From NCBI GenBank assembly GCA_016787805.1, contig JAEUTY010000024.1, positions 1 to 64,000 on the forward strand: a DNA stretch of 64,000 nucleotides, in the 5' to 3' direction. The notes below the pieces were generated by a model. That model did no database searches. It was not told the DNA's origin and worked only from the letters and a program-made list of their open reading frames with translations. How positions within the stretch are numbered: the stretch's first letter is position 1; the number at the start of each line of letters is the position of its first letter. The position numbers and the translations under genes are program-made. The DNA comes from Flavobacterium sp. (GTDB lineage Bacteria > Bacteroidota > Bacteroidia > Flavobacteriales > Flavobacteriaceae). Positions 8,116 to 17,143 of the stretch are shown here, one piece after another.

Positions 8116-8150
8116 AAAAAAAAACGCCACTCGAAATTGAGTGGCATTTT
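8116..8150 (-). terminator. terminator of the T9SS cargo gene
   Basis: On the minus strand GCCACTC-AATTTC-GAGTGGC is a perfect 7-bp stem followed by a run of nine T. It lies about 20 bp after the stop of the leftward secreted-protein gene. Confidence 0.9.
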
Positions 8151-8171
8151 AATAAGAATTATTTGAAAAGA

Positions 8172-10799
8172 TTATTCTTTAATCACTTTGATGGTTTTTA
8201 CTTCATCATTAGCCGTAACTCTCACAAGGTAAGTACCAATTGGAAGGTTTGACATATCAATTTGACTTTGAGCAGCATTGATTGATTTAGTCATCATTTC
8301 TTGGCCTAATAAGTTAACTACTTGTACTTTATCAATGTTTTGAGTGTATGACAAATTCAACACATCTTTCACTGGATTTGGATAAGCTACGAATGAAGCA
8401 TTATCAAAAGTAGAAGTTGCTAAAGAAGCATCATAAGCAGAAATTACAAAACTTCCGTTTACACCTGTTCCTAAACTATATCTCCATACGCCAATGTATA
8501 ATGTACTACCTGGAGTTTGACCAGTTAATGATAAAATAGACATTAATCCATTTGGGCCAGCAGGACCACCATCATCATCACAACCTACTTGTGTTAATGT
8601 ACCTCCACACGTTCCTGAGAATGCTGCAACAACTGAATCAGTCATACCACCATTAGCTTGTGTTTCAATTGTAATATTACCAGAAGCTGGCACCACAACC
8701 GAATACCATACATCGGCAGCATTACTTGTTTGACAAGAAGGAGTTGCCGCAGTAGTATCTGTTGCTCCTACGTTTGTAGTAGTTAATGGATTAACTGAAA
8801 AATTGTTTCCAGGAGTCAAAGCAATAGCACCAGCACATTCATCATTTGCAGGAGCTGGCGCAGGGTTAACTGTTAATACACCACTTGGATGAGATACTGC
8901 ATCCCAAAAACCATCATTTAAACCTCCGTACACGTATGGTCCACCATTTAAAGTGTAACGAGTTGCATAGTAATAAGTACCTGGAGCTAAAGTTGATCCA
9001 ATACTTGCCATGTATTCATCATTGTTACCAGAATCAGTATTATAAGTAGCCGGAATCCAATTGGTCCAACCACTTGGATCTGAATTATCACCTAAATCGC
9101 TTATCCCTACCCAAGCAAGTATTCCAGCACCAGCACCGGCTGCATCTGTTACACTTGGTTCGTATACTCTTCCATAAACAGTATCACTTCCACCTTCAGT
9201 AATTGTAATTGTTGGAGGCCATTGTAAGTTAGCCCAGTCAGGAGTATCTGTTGGTTGAGAGGCAGTTGTAAACATCCAAACTGGACATCCTGTAGATTGG
9301 CCAGCAGCATTGATTGCAACAATTTGCCAATAACCCACAAAATCGTATGCACCAATTGTTCCAGCATCATAAGTAAATGTTGAGCCAGAAACAGTTCCGA
9401 ATAAATTTAATGCAAGTGGATTAGTACCTCCCCAAACTTGGTAAGAAACCACTGGGTCTCCAGTTGTTGGAGCACTCCATGTCAAGATAACTGGCGAGAA
9501 TGGATCAACTGTTGTGCTTCCGTCAACTGGAGAAACGTTAACAGCACATCCAGGAGCTACACCAGTTGAAGTACAAACAATTCTTTTCTCTCTATCAACA
9601 TTAGCCGAACCACAAGCACTATCCACGTGGAAATATAAGCGGTAAACACCATCTGCCGTTGGAGTAAAGTTTAAACTTCCTGTACCAACTGCCAAAGCTG
9701 TATTACCAGCTGCATTGGCAATTGTAATATAATCTGTTGCTATTGAACTTGAAATCGTGTAACTATTCGCAGAAAACATTTGAATATTTGAGTACTCACC
9801 AGCCCAAGAATCAGTAGCTACAACATTTACTGTTGTACCATCACACGTTGTTGGTGTATAAGTTGCTGTCGGATAAGGACCCGTTCCATTAAGACAAGGC
9901 ACACCACAAATCACAGAAGTTGTTCTATTTGTGTTTTGAGTACCACATGTTATACTAGTATTTAAATTAACTCTTATTACACCAGTTACTGTTGATACCC
10001 ATGTAAGTGGAGTTACACCTGCGGCAGCAGCTGTTACATTGCCATCAGTACTAATTGTAAAATAGTCAGTACCCACCGAACTACTAAATTTATAAGTTTG
10101 GCCAGTAGTAACATTAACATTAATATAATCACCGGCCCATGAATTTGTAGCGATTTGAGTAGAAGTAACCCCATCACATGTACCTGGATTTACTGTTGCT
10201 GTTGGCCATAATGTTGCATTGGCTAAACAAGGTTGTGGAACTGAAATGATTGTAGGTGAATCAAAGCAAAAGCCCCATTCCCAATTTAAATCATCAAAAG
10301 CAATACGGTATCTGAAACCTGACAATTGTGTGGCCGTAAAAGCAGAGATGTCTAAATCAGAACTAGTATACATTGTTTTAGCTGGAGTACAAAAGTTGTT
10401 ATTTACGGTAGTATTGTTACCTGCAATATCAGCTCCCCAAGGCGTCCATGCAGCTGCATCAGCATCCCAATATTCTAAACGTAAATAACCCGCTAAGATT
10501 CGATAAGTATACATCGCGCTTACTCTTACCTTAGTCTCACCTGCAGCATCAGCAGCAGTCAAGTCGATAACTGGAGATTCCGCAGCAATATCATCTAAAC
10601 TTGTTTGACCTGCATCATCATCATCAAAAGCAAAATTAGCAGATGTAGTTGGATTACCTTCAAAAGCTAAAGGATCGGTGTTGTAAGTTCCTGTAACCGT
10701 CCAAGCTGCGTTGGGCCAGCCTGCATTTTGGTTCAGTACTTGTGCGTTTCCTTGCCAGACCATAAGTATGGCAGTTAACAAAAAGTAAATTTTTTTCAT
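8172..10799 (-). CDS. T9SS sorting-domain secreted protein with Fn3-like and repeated modules
   Basis: An 875-residue exported protein. It begins with a signal peptide (residues 1 to about 19, 'KKIYFLLTAILMVWQGNAQ') and ends with a type A T9SS sorting domain of about 75 residues ('YPNPVKD', 'VVNLLGQEM', 'LPIGTYLVRV', 'KTIKVIKE'), so it should pass the outer membrane through the type IX system. In between are an N-terminal beta region, two tandem copies of a Cys-bounded module of about 105 residues (from 'CLANATLWPTATV' and from 'CLNGTGPYPTATY', each with 'SWAG-Y' and an 'S-TDY-TI' motif), an Fn3-like domain ('SAPTTGDPVVSYQVW'), and a jelly-roll region with 'CDDDGG'. No catalytic motif is visible, so it may be an adhesin or surface protein. 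It is transcribed alone and has its own terminator. Confidence 0.88.
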   Translation of the reverse strand: MKKIYFLLTAILMVWQGNAQVLNQNAGWPNAAWTVTGTYNTDPLAFEGNPTTSANFAFDDDDAGQTSLDDIAAESPVIDLTAADAAGETKVRVSAMYTYRILAGYLRLEYWDADAAAWTPWGADIAGNNTTVNNNFCTPAKTMYTSSDLDISAFTATQLSGFRYRIAFDDLNWEWGFCFDSPTIISVPQPCLANATLWPTATVNPGTCDGVTSTQIATNSWAGDYINVNVTTGQTYKFSSSVGTDYFTISTDGNVTAAAAGVTPLTWVSTVTGVIRVNLNTSITCGTQNTNRTTSVICGVPCLNGTGPYPTATYTPTTCDGTTVNVVATDSWAGEYSNIQMFSANSYTISSSIATDYITIANAAGNTALAVGTGSLNFTPTADGVYRLYFHVDSACGSANVDREKRIVCTSTGVAPGCAVNVSPVDGSTTVDPFSPVILTWSAPTTGDPVVSYQVWGGTNPLALNLFGTVSGSTFTYDAGTIGAYDFVGYWQIVAINAAGQSTGCPVWMFTTASQPTDTPDWANLQWPPTITITEGGSDTVYGRVYEPSVTDAAGAGAGILAWVGISDLGDNSDPSGWTNWIPATYNTDSGNNDEYMASIGSTLAPGTYYYATRYTLNGGPYVYGGLNDGFWDAVSHPSGVLTVNPAPAPANDECAGAIALTPGNNFSVNPLTTTNVGATDTTAATPSCQTSNAADVWYSVVVPASGNITIETQANGGMTDSVVAAFSGTCGGTLTQVGCDDDGGPAGPNGLMSILSLTGQTPGSTLYIGVWRYSLGTGVNGSFVISAYDASLATSTFDNASFVAYPNPVKDVLNLSYTQNIDKVQVVNLLGQEMMTKSINAAQSQIDMSNLPIGTYLVRVTANDEVKTIKVIKE

Positions 10800-10836
10800 A
10801 ATTTGATTTGTTTTGTGTTTAAGGGTTAAAGTTAAT

Positions 10837-10874
10837 AAAAAAAAGAAAAGCCCACAAATTAATGCGGGCTTTTA
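10837..10874 (-). terminator. terminator of fabV
   Basis: On the minus strand AAAAGCCCGC-ATTAATTT-GTGGGCTTTT forms a strong stem with one mismatch, followed by TCTTTTTTTT, about 20 bp after the fabV stop codon. Confidence 0.88.
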
Positions 10875-10892
10875 ACTTTCAATATGTATTTA

Positions 10893-12083
10893 TTATTCGT
10901 TAATGCTCATTACATTGACTAATTCATTGGTGTCAGCTAAATAATCAACACCTTCAAAACCAAAACCAAAGAGGTTAAGAAAATCTTGCTTATAACCTGC
11001 CAAGTCTCCAATCTGAATCAACGTTTCGGTGTTGGACTGCGACCATAATTCGGAGACTTTAGATTGAACATCATCTCGCATTTCCCAATCATCTATTCGT
11101 ATTCTCCCTTTTTCATCTAATGGGATTGCTGCTGAATACAATCGTTCTGAATACAAACGTTGCATTTGTTCGATACATCCTTCATGAATCCCTTTTTCCT
11201 TCATTATTTTATACAACAATGAAATGTATAATGGAATTACTGGAATAGCTGAACTAGCTTGAGTTACAAGAGCTTTATTAACCGAAACATACGCTCTTCC
11301 TTTGATATCTTTTAAATTATCTGTAATTTCAAATGCAGTAGCCTCTAAATGGTCTTTTGCTCTTCCGATTGTGCCTTTTCGGTAAACCGCTTCAGTTACT
11401 TCAGGTCCGATATACGAATAAGCTACTGTCATTGCTCCTTCGGCTAAAACATTAGCTTTTTTCATCTCATCAATCCACATTGACCAATCTTCACCTCCCA
11501 TTACAACCACCGTATTATCGATATCGTCTTGATTGGCTGGTTCAATTGTTACTTGCGAAACATTTCCAGTATGAAAATCAACTGTTTTGTTTGAAAAAGT
11601 TGCACCAATTGGTTTTAAAACCGAACGATGCAATACTCCAGTAACTGGATGAAGTCGAACTGGTGAAGCTAAGCTGTAAATTACTAAGTCAACTTGACCC
11701 AAATCGGCTTTGATTAAATCAATAGTTTGCTGTTTTATTTCACTTGAAAAAGCATCTCCATTAATGCTTTTTGCATACAAACCTTCTTTAGACGCTTCTT
11801 GTTCAAAAGCAGCTGAATTGTACCATCCTGGAGAAGCTGTTTTACCCTCAGAAGCTGGTTTTTCAAAGAAAACACCAATAGTTGATGCATGGCAACCAAA
11901 AGCACTTGTAATTCTTGAAGCCAATCCAAAACCTGTTGAGGCGCCAATAACCAAAACTCTTTTGGCTCCATCAATAGTTCCTTTTGATTTGACGTATGCT
12001 ATTTGATTTTTTACATTCTGTTCGCAACCTTTTGGATGTGCTGTCAAACAGATAAAACCTCTCATTCTTGGTTCAATAATCAT
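10893..12083 (-). CDS. fabV: trans-2-enoyl-ACP/CoA reductase, FabV type
   Basis: FabV reduces the trans-2-enoyl group with NADH in the last step of each fatty-acid elongation cycle; close relatives (Ter) act on enoyl-CoA. The 396-residue length is exactly that of the family. Visible signs are the start 'MIIEPRMRGFICLTAHP', the dinucleotide-binding motif 'VLVIGASTGFGLASRI' near residue 43, 'FFEKPASEGKTASPGWYN', and the catalytic region 'YSYIGPEVTEAVYRKGTIG' around residue 230, containing the Tyr and Lys of the wide Tyr-X8-Lys motif. It is a single-gene transcript. Which of ACP or CoA is the main substrate cannot be told from sequence. Confidence 0.95.
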   Translation of the reverse strand: MIIEPRMRGFICLTAHPKGCEQNVKNQIAYVKSKGTIDGAKRVLVIGASTGFGLASRITSAFGCHASTIGVFFEKPASEGKTASPGWYNSAAFEQEASKEGLYAKSINGDAFSSEIKQQTIDLIKADLGQVDLVIYSLASPVRLHPVTGVLHRSVLKPIGATFSNKTVDFHTGNVSQVTIEPANQDDIDNTVVVMGGEDWSMWIDEMKKANVLAEGAMTVAYSYIGPEVTEAVYRKGTIGRAKDHLEATAFEITDNLKDIKGRAYVSVNKALVTQASSAIPVIPLYISLLYKIMKEKGIHEGCIEQMQRLYSERLYSAAIPLDEKGRIRIDDWEMRDDVQSKVSELWSQSNTETLIQIGDLAGYKQDFLNLFGFGFEGVDYLADTNELVNVMSINE

Positions 12084-12120
12084 AATAAAATAAGTAGTTA
12101 GGTGTTATGTTTTTTTTTAA

Positions 12121-12128
12121 CAAATATA
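12121..12128 (-). promoter_or_regulatory. TAnnTTTG promoter box for fabV
   Basis: Minus-strand TATATTTG, 38 nt before the fabV ATG, matches TAnnTTTG. The nearest TTG is 15 nt upstream instead of about 19. Confidence 0.5.
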
Positions 12129-12137
12129 ATTGTTTTT

Positions 12138-13790
12138 TTACTTCAATAACTCTTTTGCATTATTAAAAGCAGATTCTGTAACTACTGAACCTGACAACAT
12201 TTGAGCTATTTCATTGACTCTTTCTTGATAATTTAATTTAACTATTTGAGTTGAAGTTTGTTGACCATCATCATGTTTGTACACTTTGTAATGTTCTACT
12301 CCTTTGGCAGCAATTTGTGGAAGATGTGTAATGCTGATGACTTGCATGTTTTGGCTCATTTGCTTCATTATTTCACCCATCTTGTCGGCGATTTCTCCAG
12401 AAACTCCTGTATCTATTTCATCAAAAATTAAAGTTGGCAATTTTGAATATTGAGCTAAAATGGATTTAATTGCCAGCATAATTCGAGACAATTCTCCACC
12501 TGAAGCAACTTTTTTAAGTAACCCAAAATCTGAGCCACTGTTCGCCGAAAATAAAAATAGGATTTCATCTGAACCATTTATAAAGAAATTTTCAGTTGCA
12601 GTTAATTCCACTTTCAATTGAGCATTAGGCATTCCTAATTGTGATAAAATGAGTTTAACTTTTTCCAACAATATTGGAATTGCTTTGGTTCTGTTTTGAT
12701 TAATTTTTTGTCCAAAACCACTCAATTCAGTATTTAGTTCAGCTATTTGATTTTCTAACAGAATAATATCCGATTCTAAATTAGAAAGTGAAACTACCTT
12801 TTTTTCCAACTCATTTTGCAATTGCAATAGTTCTTCAATTGTATTGACTTGATGCTTTTTTTGTAAAGTATAAATCAATTGCAATTGTTGGTTTAGCAAT
12901 TCTAACCGTTCTGGATCTGACAATAAAATGTCAGCATGTTGAGTTATTTCCTTTTCAATATCATCAAACTCAATGAGTACACTTTGAAGTCGCTCGAGCC
13001 AAAGATCGTATTCTTTAGAAAAGCCAACAATTTTTTGCAAAACGGATTTGATTTCTTTCAAATTTTGAACAACACCATAGTGCTCATCATTAGCAATTGC
13101 GTTGATTTTTTGAAGGTTTTCTTTAATGAATTCTACATTATTCAATTTATCGTATTCCACTTCGAGCTCATTTTGGTCGACGTCAGCAAGTTTTGCATTA
13201 ACCAATTCTTCAAGCAAAAAAGCATTATAGTCTTGTTCCTTACTGATTGAAATTAAGAGTTCATTTTTATTTTGAAGTTCAACTTTAGCCGTTTTGAATT
13301 TCTTTAAAACAGATTGATAGTTTGTCAAAAGTTCAAAATTCCCAGCTACTGAATCAATAATTTGAAATTGAAATGAATCGTCAGAAAGTTGTTGTGTTTG
13401 GTGTTGCGAATGAATATCAACCAAAAAATTACCTAAATCTTGTAATTCTTGAAGATTTACAGGTGTATCATTGACAAATGCCCGAGATTTACCTGATGAT
13501 AATATTTCCCTTCTTATAATAGTTTCATCTTCATAATCTAAATCATTGTCGTTAAAGAACGATTGCAAATTATAGTTCTTCAATTGAAATGTAGCTTCAA
13601 TAATGCATTTTTCATCTTTATTTTTTAAGGAACTAAGATCAGCTCTTTTTCCCAAAACGAGTTCTAAAGCACCAAGTAAAATTGATTTTCCTGCACCTGT
13701 TTCTCCTGTAATTGTAGAAAATCCACTTGAAAATTCAATTGATAGTTTTTCTATCAATGCAAAATTTTCAATTGAAAGTGAAGTAATCAT
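12138..13790 (-). CDS. recN: DNA repair protein RecN
   Basis: RecN is an SMC-like ATPase that tethers DNA ends and helps recombinational repair of double-strand breaks. The 550-residue protein has Walker A 'GETGAGKSIL' near residue 29, a long coiled-coil centre (about 150-360), the ABC signature 'ASGGELSRIMLAIKSIL' near 440, and Walker B 'PTLIFDEIDTGVSG'. The C-terminal H-loop is 'ISITHLPQIAA'. It is the last gene of the bamD-rpoZ-coaBC-DUF4835-recN operon, 37 bp after DUF4835, an order shared widely in Bacteroidota. Confidence 0.96.
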   Translation of the reverse strand: MITSLSIENFALIEKLSIEFSSGFSTITGETGAGKSILLGALELVLGKRADLSSLKNKDEKCIIEATFQLKNYNLQSFFNDNDLDYEDETIIRREILSSGKSRAFVNDTPVNLQELQDLGNFLVDIHSQHQTQQLSDDSFQFQIIDSVAGNFELLTNYQSVLKKFKTAKVELQNKNELLISISKEQDYNAFLLEELVNAKLADVDQNELEVEYDKLNNVEFIKENLQKINAIANDEHYGVVQNLKEIKSVLQKIVGFSKEYDLWLERLQSVLIEFDDIEKEITQHADILLSDPERLELLNQQLQLIYTLQKKHQVNTIEELLQLQNELEKKVVSLSNLESDIILLENQIAELNTELSGFGQKINQNRTKAIPILLEKVKLILSQLGMPNAQLKVELTATENFFINGSDEILFLFSANSGSDFGLLKKVASGGELSRIMLAIKSILAQYSKLPTLIFDEIDTGVSGEIADKMGEIMKQMSQNMQVISITHLPQIAAKGVEHYKVYKHDDGQQTSTQIVKLNYQERVNEIAQMLSGSVVTESAFNNAKELLK

Positions 13791-13827
13791 TAATCAATAT
13801 ATTTTAGTATAATTTATGAAAAGTAAA

Positions 13828-14715
13828 TTATTTAATTTTGGTCCACTTACTTGAATTTGTAGGCGATAATTTACCTAACAAATCAACTAAGTCACTAATT
13901 GGAACGCTTGGCCCGCCTGAGAAAATGGATACAATTTCATCCGCTTTAGCGTCAAAAAAAGTACGTGTTAAATAGGCATTCGGACGTGTAATATTAATTT
14001 CATTTAAAGTAGCGATTGCCGATTTGATAGTTTCTTTTGCTTTTTTTGGATCAGCTTCCATAGTATCTAAACCGTCAAAATGGTAAGTATATATAGCGTC
14101 TCTGTAGGCTTTAAATGTTGGAGAAAGCAAATCATTGATTAAATAATAACGATTTTGCTTTTTTTCTGTTTGCAACCAACCTTTTATTGATGTTGGAGCT
14201 GCCAAATTCACAATATTTACCGCTTGTTGGTAATAAGGTTCACCACCATTTAACTCAAAACTTTCTGCATCTGTACCAATGATGTAATAACAATAAAAAG
14301 CAATTACAGAAAGTAAATTAGAATCGAAAGAATTTGGATTGTAGGATAAATTTTGAAATTCAACGTAACTAAAACTGAAATCTTTATCGTTGATATTTAC
14401 CAAAGGAGATGAATAAGTAGAATTAAAAATAGTTCTTGATGATTGCACTTGAATTGAAGCTTCAAAACCATTACTTCCATCAAAAGAATTTACGGTAATG
14501 AACATCGAACAATTGATTTTTTCATTAGGCTTGTAGGTTTGATCGGTCCACGCGGTATTGTTAACAAATTCGTTTAACGATCGCTCTAAACTTTTAAATA
14601 TCTGAGTATTAGTTGCACCAACTTTATCATAATTAACCGTCACAGTGCAGTTCAGTTCTTGTCCTGTAACGAAATTAAAAGCAAGTACTAACGAAAGCAA
14701 TATAAATTTACGCAT
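13828..14715 (-). CDS. DUF4835 family protein (T9SS PorD-like)
   Basis: A 295-residue exported protein with signal peptide 'RKFILLSLVLAFNFVTGQ'. I recognise it as the DUF4835 family from the N-terminal 'LNCTVTVNYDKV', the paired 'WTDQTYKPNEKINC' segment, and the conserved block around 'AFYCYYIIGTDAESFELNGGE'. Newer annotations call the family PorD and link it to type IX secretion; I have not verified the evidence for that. It overlaps the end of coaBC by 8 bp, so translation is likely coupled, and it precedes recN. It is probably periplasmic or attached to the outer membrane. Confidence 0.85.
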   Translation of the reverse strand: MRKFILLSLVLAFNFVTGQELNCTVTVNYDKVGATNTQIFKSLERSLNEFVNNTAWTDQTYKPNEKINCSMFITVNSFDGSNGFEASIQVQSSRTIFNSTYSSPLVNINDKDFSFSYVEFQNLSYNPNSFDSNLLSVIAFYCYYIIGTDAESFELNGGEPYYQQAVNIVNLAAPTSIKGWLQTEKKQNRYYLINDLLSPTFKAYRDAIYTYHFDGLDTMEADPKKAKETIKSAIATLNEINITRPNAYLTRTFFDAKADEIVSIFSGGPSVPISDLVDLLGKLSPTNSSKWTKIK

Positions 14716-15919
14716 GGATTTTTTTTATTATTTTAGTAATGATGTCAAATGCTACTTCTTCTTTTGATTTTAAATCCATTGGCTCAACTGTAAAACTATT
14801 ATCAATAAACGTAATTTTATTGGTAGGTTTTCCAAAACCAGCGCCTTTATCATTTAAGGAATTTAAAACTATCAAATCTAAGTTTTTTTTCTGAATTTTC
14901 AACTGTGCATTTTCAATTTCATTTTCAGTTTCCAAAGCAAACCCAACCAAAAACTGATTTTTCTTTATTTCACCTAATGAAGCTAATACATCTTTAGTTT
15001 TTTCCAATTCAATAGAAAACGTCAATTCAGTCTTTTTTATTTTCTGATCGGCAACATTTTTTGGTTTATAATCGGCAACTGCTGCTGCACAAATTGCTAC
15101 ATCGACCGATTTAAAATGACGATGGCATTCAATATACATTTCTTCGGCCGAAGTTACACGAATCAATTCAACTCCAGAGTGCTTTGGTTTTAAATATGTT
15201 GGTCCCGAAACCAAAATCACTTTTGCTCCTAAATTAGCGGCGCAGTTGGCAATATCAAACCCCATTTTACCCGAAGAATGATTTCCTATAAATCGAACAG
15301 GATCAATAGCCTCATAAGTTGGTCCGGCTGTAACCAGAAAAACGGTATTTTTAAGAGGAAGTTTGCTTTCTAAATCTTTTTCAATAAAAGAAACAATAGT
15401 TTCAGGCTCAGCCATTCTTCCCTCTCCTACTAAACCACTAGCTAATTCTCCTGATTCGGCCGGAATCATAGTATTACCAAATTGTTTCAGCAAGTTAAAA
15501 CTAGAAATAGTTGAAGGATGTTTGTACATATCCAAGTCCATCGCAGGAGCAAAATAAACCGGACATTTTGCAGATAAATACGTAGCAATAAGCAAATTAT
15601 CACAATTTCCGTTGGCCATTTTAGACAAAGTATTAGCAGTAGCAGGAGCGATAATCATTAGATCAGCCCATAAAGCAATTTCAACATGATTGTTCCATTG
15701 GGCTTCAGCGTCTTCTTCGTTGAAAAAAGTAGAATGTACGGGATTTTTAGAAAGAGTTGATAATGTAAGTGGTGTTACAAAATCTTTAGAAGCAGGTGTC
15801 ATTACTACTTGTACTTGAGCACCTGCTTTGATGAAAAGTCTCACTAATGATGCTGTTTTGTAAGCGGCAATTCCACCAGAAATACCTAGTACTATTTTTT
15901 TTCCGCTTAAAACTGACAT
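14708..15919 (-). CDS. coaBC: phosphopantothenoylcysteine synthetase/decarboxylase CoaBC
   Basis: A bifunctional enzyme of CoA synthesis: the CoaB half joins cysteine to 4'-phosphopantothenate using CTP, and the FMN-dependent CoaC half decarboxylates the product. The 403-residue protein has CoaC motifs 'GISGGIAAYK' at the N-terminus, 'IAPATANTLSKMANG' near residue 90 and 'FAPAMDLDMY'. CoaB begins near residue 190 with 'VTAGPTYEAIDPVRFIGNHSSGKMG'. At the CoaC substrate flap, where E. coli Dfp has a reactive cysteine, this protein has 'ELASGLVGEGRM' with serine at that place. It lies in the bamD-to-recN operon, 10 bp after rpoZ. The window also holds coaE, fused to a glycosyltransferase. Confidence 0.96.
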   Translation of the reverse strand: MSVLSGKKIVLGISGGIAAYKTASLVRLFIKAGAQVQVVMTPASKDFVTPLTLSTLSKNPVHSTFFNEEDAEAQWNNHVEIALWADLMIIAPATANTLSKMANGNCDNLLIATYLSAKCPVYFAPAMDLDMYKHPSTISSFNLLKQFGNTMIPAESGELASGLVGEGRMAEPETIVSFIEKDLESKLPLKNTVFLVTAGPTYEAIDPVRFIGNHSSGKMGFDIANCAANLGAKVILVSGPTYLKPKHSGVELIRVTSAEEMYIECHRHFKSVDVAICAAAVADYKPKNVADQKIKKTELTFSIELEKTKDVLASLGEIKKNQFLVGFALETENEIENAQLKIQKKNLDLIVLNSLNDKGAGFGKPTNKITFIDNSFTVEPMDLKSKEEVAFDIITKIIKKIHA

Positions 15920-15929
15920 CGTTCAGTTA

Positions 15930-16247
15930 TTATAATTCAGTATTTCTGTGATAAATTTTCCCATCCAACCACTCTTGAACTGCTAGAGCGTGAGATTTAG
16001 GTAATTTTTCATAGAATTTTGATACTTCAATTTGTTCTTTGTTTTCAAAGACTTCTTCCAAGCTATCATTATAAGTAGCAAACTCATCCAATTTATCAAT
16101 CAATTCTTTTTTGATTTCAGCATTGATTTGATTGGCTCTTTTAGCGATGATTGTGATTGCTTCGTACACATTTCCAGTTGGTTCTTCAATTACATTCTTA
16201 TTGTATGTAATTGTATTCACTGGAGCATTCGTCTTTTTTAAATCCAT
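15930..16247 (-). CDS. rpoZ: DNA-directed RNA polymerase omega subunit
   Basis: A 105-residue protein of the flavobacterial omega type. The core 'GNVYEAITIIAKRANQINAEIKKEL' region (residues 25-50) holds the conserved 'A...I.AKRA..I' helix of RpoZ, and the C-terminal acidic helix is typical of the group. Omega stabilises the beta' subunit in RNA polymerase. It sits 6 bp after bamD and 10 bp before coaBC, the standard order here. The sequence is divergent from E. coli omega, so the call rests on the helix motif and context. Confidence 0.88.
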   Translation of the reverse strand: MDLKKTNAPVNTITYNKNVIEEPTGNVYEAITIIAKRANQINAEIKKELIDKLDEFATYNDSLEEVFENKEQIEVSKFYEKLPKSHALAVQEWLDGKIYHRNTEL

Positions 16248-16253
16248 GACATT

Positions 16254-17048
16254 TTATTTAGAAAATTGTTGTAAATCTTTATCTATTCTAGCTAACATTT
16301 GATCCGCTTTTTCTTTGTATTTGGTATCTGCTTTGAACTTTACCAAATTGTTATAAGCTGTTTTAGCATTACTTAATCGCTCTTCCATTTTTTGAAAAAC
16401 ACTATTAATCGCTAAATTATAACACGATTCCAATTTGTAATACAGTGCTTCTTCTTTCAAAGGAGTTCCTGGGAAATCGGATAAGAAGTTATCAAACGAA
16501 GCTATAGCCGACTTGTAATCGGAAATAGTGTTGTATTGTTTTGCAATATCAAAAGCTTTTTTCTCTAATTTGTTTTTCAAATCAAATACAACAGCGTTTG
16601 CTTCTTGCATGTATTGTGAATCTGGATATCGGTCAATAAATTCTTGCATTTTATCTAACGCCTTGTACGTATCAACTTGGTCTAAACTTGAAACTGGCGA
16701 TAATTTAGAATAACATTTTGCGGACAAAAATGAAGCTTCTTCGCGTTTTTCACTTTTTGGATAGCTTGAGGCAAAACTCTCAAATTGGTAGGCTGCTAAA
16801 TAGTATTGTTTTGTGTTGTAATACGAAAAAGCAAACATATAAAACATCTTCTCAGCTTGCGGTTTTCCTTTGTAAGACGGAGCAAGTTGTTCAAAAAGAC
16901 GAATGGCTTTGTAGTACTTTTTAGCCTCGTATTTTTTTGTTGCTTGGTCAAATTTCAATGCTACATCAGTAGAGTTCAATGCTTTTTGATATTTACTACA
17001 CGAAGCAAACAAAATAAGAACCGCTAATAGTTGAATATATTTCTTCAT
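16254..17048 (-). CDS. bamD: outer membrane assembly lipoprotein BamD
   Basis: BamD is the lipoprotein of the BAM complex, which inserts beta-barrel proteins into the outer membrane. The 264-residue product has a lipoprotein signal peptide ending in 'LILFASCSK', with the lipid-bearing Cys near residue 16, and TPR-like helical pairs such as 'YYKAIRLFEQLAPSYKGKP' and 'YYLAAYQFESFASSYPKS'. The ATG at 17048 is preferred over one 36 bp upstream because the signal peptide begins there. It is the first gene of an operon with rpoZ, coaBC, DUF4835 and recN. A minus-strand TAATTTTG box lies about 56 bp upstream. Confidence 0.93.
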   Translation of the reverse strand: MKKYIQLLAVLILFASCSKYQKALNSTDVALKFDQATKKYEAKKYYKAIRLFEQLAPSYKGKPQAEKMFYMFAFSYYNTKQYYLAAYQFESFASSYPKSEKREEASFLSAKCYSKLSPVSSLDQVDTYKALDKMQEFIDRYPDSQYMQEANAVVFDLKNKLEKKAFDIAKQYNTISDYKSAIASFDNFLSDFPGTPLKEEALYYKLESCYNLAINSVFQKMEERLSNAKTAYNNLVKFKADTKYKEKADQMLARIDKDLQQFSK

Positions 17049-17103
17049 TTGTATATTAAAACTGCTTGTTTTTAAAGGATTCAACTCCGCAAAAAAGCAG
17101 TTG

Positions 17104-17111
17104 CAAAATTA
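17104..17111 (-). promoter_or_regulatory. TAnnTTTG promoter box for the bamD operon
   Basis: Minus-strand TAATTTTG fits TAnnTTTG and lies 55 nt before the bamD ATG, in the 95-bp spacer after dapA. No ideal TTG at -33 is present. Confidence 0.45.
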
Positions 17112-17143
17112 GTTAATTAATAATTATTATAAAAATATTTTTT

